Source: Coriobacteriaceae bacterium (GTDB taxonomy: Bacteria > Actinomycetota > Coriobacteriia > Coriobacteriales > Eggerthellaceae). Taken from it: a DNA stretch of 5,026 bases. The stretch spans positions 1-5,026 of the forward strand of contig SFII01000107.1 of the NCBI GenBank assembly GCA_004555335.1, in the 5' to 3' direction. Of the stretch, positions 1 to 4,481 are shown piece after piece; the first letter of the stretch is position 1; every line of letters begins with the position of its first letter. The notes beneath the pieces were generated by a model. The model worked only from the letters and a program-made list of their open reading frames with translations. It had not been told where the DNA came from and did not search any database. Both the position numbers and the translations under genes were made by a program.

Positions 1-240
1 TGGAGTATGGATCTTATAGCGTTCTTTCCAACAGGACGTTTGAAAGAACGAAAGATAATCCAGGATATCTTTAACGCAATCGCACTGTTCCTTGCGCTTA
101 TAAATGGTAATTCGTCAATAGAAGATCGCGATATATCGTTTTTCAATATGACAAAAAATTCAATAAATCTTCTTAAAGCTGAAAGTGCGATAAATGAATC
201 GGGAGGAGATGGAAGAAGTGGATGGGTTTTGCCTCCCTAA
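1..240 (+). CDS. Unrecognised protein, C-terminal part (partial at left edge)
   Basis: The reading frame is open from the first base of the window to the TAA at 238-240, giving about 79 residues. An ATG lies at position 7, but there is no properly spaced ribosome binding site before it, so this is more likely the tail of a longer protein starting upstream. I do not recognise the family. The visible part has a basic stretch (GRLKERKIIQD), a hydrophobic helix-like run (FNAIALFLALI), a polar Asn/Ser/Lys-rich middle and a Gly-rich tail ending in GWVLPP. There is no obvious signal peptide or catalytic motif. Base composition is clearly AT-rich (91 G+C of 240) compared with the GC-rich purine genes downstream, which suggests acquired DNA or the edge of an accessory region. 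That it is a real gene is inferred from the open frame and the lack of a better alternative. Confidence 0.45.
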   Translation, partial: WSMDLIAFFPTGRLKERKIIQDIFNAIALFLALINGNSSIEDRDISFFNMTKNSINLLKAESAINESGGDGRSGWVLPP

Positions 241-542
241 TATTCTTATCGGGGATATTTTGGAAATGCAACCTGTGGAATAAGCAGGCAATATCAGCAG
301 GCCTTCGACGTGCATATGGAAACGGGATCTAGAAGAGCGGGTATTCCGGGTTTCGTGAACGCTGCCGAACGATGCCGAGAGCCCAGGCGGGTTCGGTTCG
401 AGTATCGGGCAATGGGGCGATCGATGCGCATTTGCCGTCATGTTCGTGGGTGGCGATCCCTTTCGCTACGAGCGCAAATCGATACCCTGTTCTCGGGAAT
501 GCAGGGCGCATGCGTGCCGGTGCGTCTTATTGAGCGCGCAAA
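241..542. other. Intergenic stretch without a convincing gene
   Basis: No reading frame here looks like a gene. The open frames on both strands are rich in Arg, Ser and Cys, lack ribosome binding sites and resemble no family I know. Base composition changes from AT-rich to GC-rich at about 300. The stretch holds short palindromes (ATGCGCAT at 424-431, CGCATGCG at 508-515) and the first copy of an imperfect direct repeat. No clear terminator follows the upstream gene; only a weak AT-rich inverted repeat (AATAT/ATATT) is visible at 239-259. Confidence 0.5.
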
Positions 543-562
543 TTGACACACTTGGGAAATGC
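472..562 (+). repeat. Imperfect direct repeat, two copies (472-502 and 536-562)
   Basis: GCGCAAATCGATAC at 472-485 and GCGCAAATTGACAC at 536-549 match at 12 of 14 positions. Each is followed, after a spacer of different length, by a related tail: TCGGGAATGC at 493-502 and TTGGGAAATGC at 552-562. The second copy contains the -35 box of the promoter at 543-570. The copies are 64 bases apart. This could be a small local duplication or a pair of binding sites for a regulator; the sequence alone does not decide. Confidence 0.4.
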
Positions 563-570
563 GCGATAAT
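543..570 (+). promoter_or_regulatory. Sigma-70-type promoter for the zinc-ribbon/DUF6273 gene
   Basis: A perfect -35 box TTGACA (543-548) is followed, after a 16-nt spacer, by GATAAT (565-570), which matches the -10 consensus at five of six positions. Transcription would start near 577, giving a leader of about 130 nt before the ATG at 708. It is the best promoter match I saw in the window. Confidence 0.7.
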
Positions 571-576
571 TAGAAA

Positions 577-707
577 GGCTAGGCTGGTTCGACCAGCGAG
601 CGGGAACTGTTTTTCATCCTGGGAGGGCGCAAGGCCCCTTGCGCGTAGGGGCGCGCATGTCCCGGGCTTGCATCCTGGAGCATGCTCCAGCAGATGGGAG
701 GATTACG
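577..707 (+). promoter_or_regulatory. Structured 5' leader of the zinc-ribbon/DUF6273 gene
   Basis: Several perfect inverted repeats crowd this leader: GCTGGT/ACCAGC (583-588 with 592-597, 3-nt loop), GCGCAAG/CTTGCGC (627-633 with 638-644, 4-nt loop), and CTGGAG/CTCCAG (675-680 with 685-690, 4-nt loop). An alternative stem, GCGCG/CGCGC (641-645 with 652-656), shares bases 641-644 with the second hairpin, so the two exclude each other. ATCCT at 672-676 (also present at 616-620) can pair with AGGAT at 699-703, which covers part of the ribosome binding site. A T5 run at 610-614 lies about 12 nt past the first hairpin, too far for an intrinsic terminator. The inverted repeats are visible directly; a regulatory role, perhaps control of translation, is inferred. 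I do not recognise a known riboswitch class here. Confidence 0.4.
675..690. repeat. Perfect 16-bp palindrome upstream of the ribosome binding site
   Basis: CTGGAGCATGCTCCAG is its own reverse complement. It sits 5 bases before the GGGAGG ribosome binding site at 696-701. As RNA it folds into a 6-bp hairpin with a CAUG loop; as DNA it could be a binding site for a dimeric regulator. Confidence 0.55.
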
Positions 708-1322
708 ATGGCACTGATCGATTGTCCTGAGTGCACGCATAGGGTTTCTCACCTGGCGAAGGCTTGTCCTTCATGCGGTTTCCCTGTTGCGGACCACGTT
801 CGAGGCGAGAACATGGGCATCGGCGACAAGGTAGAGTTCGGTCCCTATTCTTGGATCGTGCTGGAAAAGCGCGAAGGCAAGGCGCTCATCATCGCCGAAG
901 ACGTCCTGAGGCGTAACGGCGGTATCGAATTCATCCCGTACCATTCCGGATACGAAGCCGTCACCTGGGAGGATTGCTCCCTGCGCAAGTGGCTCAACTC
1001 TTCTTTCTTGGAGCGTTTCACCGCCGAGGAGCGCGGTCGCATCGTCCTGAGCTCCTTGAAGAACGATGACAATCCCAGCTTCGGCACCGAAGGCGGCGCG
1101 GATACCGAAGACAGGGTCTTCTGCCTTTCTATCGCCGAAGCGCACAACTTCATGAACGTAACCCAGCGCGGTGCTTCCGATTACTGGTGGCTCCGTTCTC
1201 CCGGCAGGTTCACCACCTTGGGAGCCGACGTTTACTCCGATGGTGGCGTGAACGAGAGCGGCTGGAGCGTCATCAGCGACGAATTGGGTGTTCGTCCCGC
1301 CTTGTGGCTGACCCTTCGTTAA
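708..1322 (+). CDS. Zinc-ribbon and DUF6273-domain protein
   Basis: The start is set at ATG 708 because GGGAGG (696-701) lies six bases before it; upstream in-frame starts have no such site. The 204-aa product begins with a short zinc ribbon: Cys6-x2-Cys9 and Cys20-x2-Cys23, with the second pair in CPSCGFPV. Residues of about 38-204 look like a DUF6273-type domain: SWIVLEKREGKALIIAEDVL (49-68), TWEDCSLRKWLNSSF (86-100), the conserved run at 123-139 (NPSFGTEGGADT), DYWWLRSPG (158-166) and the closing GVRPALWL (194-201). Domains of this type are common in gut bacteria and often occur as paralogues; their function is not established as far as I know. The WWLRSPG/VRPA pattern recalls the formylglycine-generating-enzyme or C-type-lectin-like fold, but that is inference. 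No signal peptide or membrane segment is seen, so the protein is probably cytoplasmic. It appears to be a single-gene unit with its own promoter and terminator. Confidence 0.9.
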   Translation: MALIDCPECTHRVSHLAKACPSCGFPVADHVRGENMGIGDKVEFGPYSWIVLEKREGKALIIAEDVLRRNGGIEFIPYHSGYEAVTWEDCSLRKWLNSSFLERFTAEERGRIVLSSLKNDDNPSFGTEGGADTEDRVFCLSIAEAHNFMNVTQRGASDYWWLRSPGRFTTLGADVYSDGGVNESGWSVISDELGVRPALWLTLR

Positions 1323-1349
1323 GGTCCCCAAGAAACCAAGCGATTTTTA

Positions 1350-1387
1350 CCCGCTGCAAGCTTTCTATTAGCCTGCAGCGGGTTTTT
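1350..1387 (+). terminator. Intrinsic terminator of the DUF6273 gene
   Basis: A perfect 9-bp stem, CCCGCTGCA (1350-1358) with TGCAGCGGG (1374-1382), encloses a 15-nt loop and is followed directly by TTTTT (1383-1387). It begins 27 bases after the stop codon. The opposite strand has no T run after the stem, so it should act on the plus strand only. Confidence 0.9.
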
Positions 1388-1564
1388 CCTTTCTTGCAGG
1401 CATTCGCCCCATTCGCGCGGATGCCAAGCCGTCTTTCGCCGCGGTTGCGTTGTGCCGTGCGTACGCTTCCTTTTCCACGCAGAGCCTTTGCGCTTAAGGT
1501 TTACAGCGGAGTGGGAGGGGATGGCTTCGAGATCTCTTCTGCAACAGATTAGGGCGTATCGTCG

Positions 1565-1631
1565 GATTGGCATCTTACGGAGATGAAAGGCCATTAACGG
1601 TGCCGGGCTATCGGGAATGGCCGCCTAGGCA
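1565..1631 (+). promoter_or_regulatory. Possible degenerate ZTP-riboswitch-like leader element
   Basis: From memory, ZTP (pfl) riboswitches carry a GACUGGC block near the 5' side, an internal hairpin, and a 3' GCCGCCUGGGCA block whose GCC pairs back with the GGC. Here GATTGGC (1565-1571) matches the first at six of seven positions, CATCT/AGATG (1571-1575 with 1581-1585) forms a 5-bp hairpin, and GCCGCCTAGGCA (1620-1631) matches the 3' block at 11 of 12. The downstream genes consume AICAR (ZMP), the precursor of ZTP, so the context fits. Against it, I cannot find the closing P1 helix or a clean ACCACCGGGGAGC-like block, and the best promoter candidate (1633-1638) lies downstream, which would leave the element untranscribed. 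A weak candidate only. Confidence 0.22.
1589..1622 (+). repeat. Inverted repeat, 7-bp arms, upstream of purO
   Basis: GGCCATT (1589-1595) and AATGGCC (1616-1622) are perfect inverted repeats around a 20-nt interior that itself has short complementary runs such as CCG (1603-1605) with CGG (1612-1614). The right arm overlaps the GCCGCCTAGGCA block, so this stem and any structure using that block would compete. It could equally be an operator for a purine repressor. Confidence 0.4.
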
Positions 1632-1632
1632 C

Positions 1633-1638
1633 TATACT
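1633..1638 (+). promoter_or_regulatory. Possible -10 box for the purO operon
   Basis: TATACT matches the -10 consensus TATAAT at five of six positions and lies 45 bases before the purO start codon. No good -35 box sits 16-18 bases upstream (the region reads ATCGGGA) and there is no extended -10 TG, so a regulator or a different promoter may be involved. Confidence 0.35.
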
Positions 1639-1682
1639 GATTCAATCTGGTAATACTTGCGACGAAAGGGCAGGCGTCTCCA

Positions 1683-2315
1683 ATGAAATCCTTGGTTGAG
1701 CTTCTGCAGAGCAATCCGTATCCTGGCCGCGGTATCGTGGTCGGCAAGAACAGCGTCTACTACTTCATCATGGGACGCAGCGAGAATAGCCGCAACCGAA
1801 TCTTCTCGGTGACCGAAGACGGCATCCGCACCGAGGCCCATGATCCCGCAAAGCTGAGCGATCCCAGCTTGATCATCTACCATCCCGTCCGCCAGACCGA
1901 AGATGCCCTGATCGTCACCAACGGCGATCAGACCGATACCATCTGGAAGATGGGCGATTTCCGCGCTGCTCTGGCTACCCGCGAGTACGAGCCCGATGAG
2001 CCCAACTTCACCCCGCGTATTTCCGCGATCTTGTACAAGGATGGCTCCTTCGAGATGTCCATCCTGAAGCATCGCGATGGCCGCTGCATCCGCGAGTTCT
2101 TCAACTTCGAGGGCGTCGATGAGGGCAAGGCCTACTTCATCAGCACCTACCAGGGCGACGGCAACCCGCTGCCCACTTTCGCCGGCGAACCCATCGAAGT
2201 GGATATGCCCGCAGTCGAAGAGGTTTGGGCTGCACTGAACCAGGACAACAAGGTTTCCCTGTACTCCAACGTGAACGGGGAAGTGAAGATCTTCAACAAG
2301 AACCTCGGCGACTAA
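1683..2315 (+). CDS. purO: IMP cyclohydrolase, PurO (archaeal) type
   Basis: PurO closes FAICAR to IMP, the last step of de novo purine synthesis, in the cytoplasm. The 210-aa length fits this single-domain family, which has an Ntn-hydrolase-like fold unrelated to the MGS-fold cyclohydrolase of PurH. Family signatures occur in the expected order: YPGRGIVVGK (13-22), IMGRSENSRNRIF (29-41), LIIYHPVR (63-70), NGDQTDTIW (80-88), YEPDEPNFTPRISA (102-115) and STYQGDGNPLPTFAGEP (154-170). ATG 1683 is the first usable start. Its ribosome binding site is poor: AAAGGG (1665-1670) is 12 bases away and AGGCG (1672-1676) is off-consensus, which may mean regulated or weak translation. The formyltransferase gene follows after 10 bases, so the two consecutive enzymes are almost certainly co-transcribed. 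Family identity is from recognised motifs, not a search. Confidence 0.93.
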   Translation: MKSLVELLQSNPYPGRGIVVGKNSVYYFIMGRSENSRNRIFSVTEDGIRTEAHDPAKLSDPSLIIYHPVRQTEDALIVTNGDQTDTIWKMGDFRAALATREYEPDEPNFTPRISAILYKDGSFEMSILKHRDGRCIREFFNFEGVDEGKAYFISTYQGDGNPLPTFAGEPIEVDMPAVEEVWAALNQDNKVSLYSNVNGEVKIFNKNLGD

Positions 2316-2325
2316 GGAGAGTCCA

Positions 2326-3504
2326 ATGCAGGAATTCGAACTGAAATACGGCTGCAATCCTAACCAGAAGCCTTCCCGCATCTATATGCGCGATGGATCC
2401 GATCTGCCCATCACCGTGCTGAACGGGCGCCCCGGCTACATCAATTTCCTGGATGCGCTGAACTCCTGGCAGCTGGTCAAGGAGCTGAAGGAAGCAACCG
2501 GCCTGCCTGCAGCAGCAAGCTTCAAGCATGTTTCCCCCGCAGGCGTTGCCCTGGGTAAGCCGCTGACCGATCTGGAAAAGCAGATCTACTTCGTCGAGCC
2601 CGACCAGGAGCTCACCCCCGTTGCCTGCGCATATATCCGCGCCCGTGGTGCCGACCGCCTGTGCTCCTATGGCGACTGGGCTGCGGTAAGCGATATCTGC
2701 GATGCCACAACCGCCCAGTATCTTAAGGCAGAGGTTTCCGACGGCATCATCGCCCCCGGCTACACCGATGAGGCCCTCGAGATCCTGAAGACCAAGAAGA
2801 AGGGCAACTACAACGTCGTCCAGATCGACCCCGACTATGTTCCCGCCGATCAGGAATACAAGGACGTGTTCGGCATCACCTTCGAACAGGGCCACAACTT
2901 CTTCGAGATCAACGAGGCGCTGCTGGACAATATCGTGTCCCAGAACAAGGACCTGTCCCAGGATGCCAAGCATGACCTGCTGATTTCTCTGATCACCCTG
3001 AAGTACACCCAGTCCAATTCCGTGTGCTACGTCAAGGACGGCATGACCATCGGCGTCGGCGCCGGCCAGCAGAGCCGTATCCATTGCACCCGTCTGGCGG
3101 GCGACAAGGCCAATAACTGGTGGATGCGCCAGCACCCGAAGGTTCTGGGCCTGCAGTTCGTCGACGATATCCGCCGCCCCGCGCGCGACAATGCCATCGA
3201 CGTGTACACCTCCGACGAGTATGAGGACGTACTGGCAGAGGGCGCATGGCAGCAGACCTTCAAGGTCAAGCCCGAAGTGCTGACCGCAGAGGAAAAGAAG
3301 GAATGGATCGCCAAGATGGACAACGTTTCCGTGGGCTCCGATGCCTTCTTCCCCTTCGGCGACAACATCGAGCGCGCCCGCAAGTCCGGCGTCCGCTATG
3401 TCGCAGAGCCCGGCGGCTCCATCCGCGACGACAATGTCATCGAGACCGCCGACAAGTACGACATGGTGCTGTGCTTCACCGGCATGCGCCTGTTCCATCA
3501 CTAA
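2326..3504 (+). CDS. purH: AICAR formyltransferase, stand-alone (PurH C-terminal domain type)
   Basis: It transfers a formyl group from 10-formyltetrahydrofolate to AICAR, giving FAICAR for PurO. The 392-aa protein corresponds to the transformylase part of PurH and lacks the N-terminal cyclohydrolase (MGS) domain of the usual ~520-aa fusion. Signatures in order: LKYGCNPNQ (6-14), LNGRPGYINFLDAL (32-45), SFKHVSPAG (65-73) with the catalytic Lys67-His68 pair, RARGADR (105-111), EVSDGIIAPGY (136-146), KYTQSNSVCYVKDG (226-239), GAGQQSRIHCTRLAG (245-259), SDAFFPFGDN (338-347), PGGSIRDDNVI (362-372) and the characteristic end MRLFHH (387-392). The start is ATG 2326, with AAGGAGA (2314-2320) overlapping the purO stop codon and 5 bases before the ATG. 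Such stand-alone versions are often annotated purH although they carry only this activity. The gene ends the operon before a strong terminator. Confidence 0.95.
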   Translation: MQEFELKYGCNPNQKPSRIYMRDGSDLPITVLNGRPGYINFLDALNSWQLVKELKEATGLPAAASFKHVSPAGVALGKPLTDLEKQIYFVEPDQELTPVACAYIRARGADRLCSYGDWAAVSDICDATTAQYLKAEVSDGIIAPGYTDEALEILKTKKKGNYNVVQIDPDYVPADQEYKDVFGITFEQGHNFFEINEALLDNIVSQNKDLSQDAKHDLLISLITLKYTQSNSVCYVKDGMTIGVGAGQQSRIHCTRLAGDKANNWWMRQHPKVLGLQFVDDIRRPARDNAIDVYTSDEYEDVLAEGAWQQTFKVKPEVLTAEEKKEWIAKMDNVSVGSDAFFPFGDNIERARKSGVRYVAEPGGSIRDDNVIETADKYDMVLCFTGMRLFHH

Positions 3505-3572
3505 GCCTGCCGCGCCTGAAGGGTGCGGAACAAGCTGGATTCTTACGCGGAAATCGGCTTGAGAGAACTTGC

Positions 3573-3603
3573 AAATGCCCCGGCCCTTCGGTCGGGGCAT
3601 TTT
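3573..3603 (+). terminator. Intrinsic terminator of the purine operon
   Basis: A long GC-rich stem, AAATGCCCCGGCC (3573-3585) with its near-complement ending GGGGCATTT (3594-3602, one G-T pair within the stem), encloses a small CTTC/TTCG-type loop at 3586-3590. It runs into TTTT at 3600-3603. The position, 69 bases after the formyltransferase stop, and the strength leave little doubt. The reverse strand has only a short T run, so action on convergent transcripts would be weak. Confidence 0.9.
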
Positions 3604-3626
3604 GGCATTTTGGCGTGGATCTGATG

Positions 3627-3635
3627 TGCTATGAT
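3627..3635 (+). promoter_or_regulatory. Extended -10 promoter of the toxin-antitoxin operon
   Basis: TGCTATGAT combines the extended -10 TG (3627-3628) with TATGAT (3630-3635), five of six to the consensus. No -35 box is well placed; TTGGCG at 3610-3615 gives a spacer of only 14. Transcription would start near 3642, inside the inverted repeat, which fits repression by the operon's own antitoxin. Confidence 0.55.
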
Positions 3636-3636
3636 A

Positions 3637-3659
3637 AATGCATGCAAAATGCATGCATT
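3637..3659. promoter_or_regulatory. Probable operator: perfect 10-bp inverted repeat
   Basis: AATGCATGCA (3637-3646) and TGCATGCATT (3650-3659) are perfect inverted repeats separated by AAA. Each arm also contains the self-complementary TGCATGCA, so ATGCATGCA appears twice in direct orientation as well (3638-3646 and 3649-3657). It begins one base after the -10 box and ends 20 bases before the antitoxin start. Ribbon-helix-helix antitoxins, alone or with their toxin, typically bind such repeats to repress their own operon; that role is inferred here. Confidence 0.7.
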
Positions 3660-3679
3660 ATGAGAACGAGGAGAAAACC

Positions 3680-4057
3680 ATGCCTGCATTGCAAGTGAGA
3701 GACATGCCCTCCGATCTGTACGATCAGATAAAAGTGGTTGCAAAACGGAATAGGCGCAGCATTTCGCAGCAAACAATCGAGCTTTTGGAAATCGCCCTGA
3801 ATTGTGAAAGCGGGAATGCGGATTCTGGCTACACGAATGGTTTTTCCGAGTACGGTCACGATGCAGTTTCCTTGCTGTCGAGGGAAAAGTTGTTTCCAAG
3901 TGAGGCGGTGCTGCGCGAGCGTGCACGTGCGCGCAAGGCTCTTTTCGACTGGATTGAGAAGAATCCTCTTCCCGCTCCTCCAGGTTTTGATGATTCTGCG
4001 GCTTTTGTGAGGGAATGCCGAAACGAAAGGGAGCGTGAGCTCGATGATCGTGCTTGA
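3680..4057 (+). CDS. Ribbon-helix-helix antitoxin (FitA/VapB-like)
   Basis: This is the antitoxin partner of the PIN-domain toxin that follows. It should bind DNA as a dimer through its N-terminus and neutralise the toxin through its C-terminus. ATG 3680 is chosen because GAGGAG (3668-3673) lies six bases before it; an earlier in-frame ATG at 3638 falls inside the operator and has no such site. In the 125-aa product, residues 2-8 (ALQVRDM) look like the DNA-contacting strand, 11-25 helix 1 and 27-40 (SISQQTIELLEIAL) helix 2. The C-terminal part, with FDDSAAFVRECRNERERE (103-120), resembles the acidic/basic toxin-wrapping segment of VapB/FitA proteins. At 125 residues it is longer than the usual 70-90; the extra residues, about 41-95, have no recognised domain. 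The last 14 bases overlap the toxin gene, typical of translational coupling. Confidence 0.85.
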   Translation: MPALQVRDMPSDLYDQIKVVAKRNRRSISQQTIELLEIALNCESGNADSGYTNGFSEYGHDAVSLLSREKLFPSEAVLRERARARKALFDWIEKNPLPAPPGFDDSAAFVRECRNERERELDDRA

Positions 4058-4451
4058 TTGCAGCGCTGCGATAGAGATAGTGCGCGATACTGCCATCGGA
4101 AAGACATTTTGCCGGCTTATAAAACCTGATGAATTGGTTGTTGCGCCAGCTTTGCTGAACGCAGAGTTTATCCATGCGATAGGAAAGTACGTTCGTGCGG
4201 GAACAGTGGGTATGAAAGAGGCAACCCAATATATTGGGAAGATTCCTCTTCTCGTCGATGAATTCGTCGACGATAGGCATTTAGCTGTGGAAGCTTTTCG
4301 AGAGTCTATGCATCTGGGTTTATCGTCATACGATGTCCTTTACTTCGTCTTGGCAAGGCGATTAGGGGCAACGCTGCTTTCCTTGGACAAACGACTGATA
4401 AACGCTTGCCTGGAAAGTGGTGTGGATTGCATTGTTCCCACGAGTCTTTGA
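4044..4451 (+). CDS. vapC: VapC-type PIN-domain ribonuclease toxin
   Basis: This is a Mg2+-dependent PIN-domain endoribonuclease, the toxin of the module; VapC family members cut tRNA or rRNA to stop translation, but the target here is unknown. The 135-aa length fits the family. All four acidic active-site positions are visible: Asp5 in MIVLDCSAA, Glu41 in LLNAEF, Asp97 in SSYDVLYFVLAR and Asp115 in LLSLDKRL. ATG 4044 is preferred because it gives the usual MIVLD start and has AGGGAG (4028-4033) about 10 bases upstream. A GTG at 4035 would add three residues but sits almost on that site. The gene overlaps the antitoxin by 14 bases. The active site appears intact, so the toxin should be functional. 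FitB is a near relative and cannot be excluded as the better name. Confidence 0.9.
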   Translation: MIVLDCSAAIEIVRDTAIGKTFCRLIKPDELVVAPALLNAEFIHAIGKYVRAGTVGMKEATQYIGKIPLLVDEFVDDRHLAVEAFRESMHLGLSSYDVLYFVLARRLGATLLSLDKRLINACLESGVDCIVPTSL

Positions 4452-4481
4452 TCGATTAGAAGGCGCGGTTGTTCATCCGCA

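Larger units (their letters stand above)
1388..1682. other. Non-coding region upstream of the purine operon
   Basis: Nearly 300 bases without a convincing gene. Open frames crossing it are basic, lack ribosome binding sites and run through the terminator. The left half (1388-1560) shows nothing I can name. The right half (1560-1680) holds several inverted repeats and a possible promoter, which fits an upstream control region for the purine genes. Confidence 0.6.

Noticed and set aside
385..410. GGTTCGAGTAT resembling a tRNA T-arm
   Set aside because: The flanking bases do not form the T-stem, and no acceptor, D or anticodon arms can be placed around it.
310..730. Overlapping plus-strand open frames (310-546 and 440-730)
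   Set aside because: They are Arg/Ser/Cys-rich, overlap each other in different frames, lack ribosome binding sites and run through the promoter and leader of the DUF6273 gene. Their shared AQIDTL string comes from the DNA repeat at 472/536, not from coding conservation.
1100..1322. Possible diversity-generating retroelement target, because the WWLRSPG/VRPA end resembles lectin-like variable proteins
   Set aside because: No reverse transcriptase, accessory gene or near-repeat template of the 3' end is present in the window.
1319..1594. Minus-strand open frame of 91 codons
   Set aside because: It is highly basic, has no ribosome binding site, reads through the terminator stem and resembles no family.
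1632..2381. Long minus-strand open frames opposite purO and the formyltransferase (also 2293-3654)
   Set aside because: They lie antisense to two genes with unmistakable family motifs; the length is an effect of GC-rich codon bias. Their Val/Ala/Gly/Leu-rich composition is typical of shadow frames.
3638..3679. Upstream ATG (3638) as antitoxin start
   Set aside because: It lies within the operator, upstream of or at the likely transcription start, with no ribosome binding site; the ATG at 3680 has GAGGAG at good spacing and begins the conserved fold.
4452..4481. GCGG/CCGC inverted repeat (4465-4468 with 4477-4480) as a terminator between vapC and trhA
   Set aside because: Only four base pairs with an 8-nt loop and no T run on either strand.
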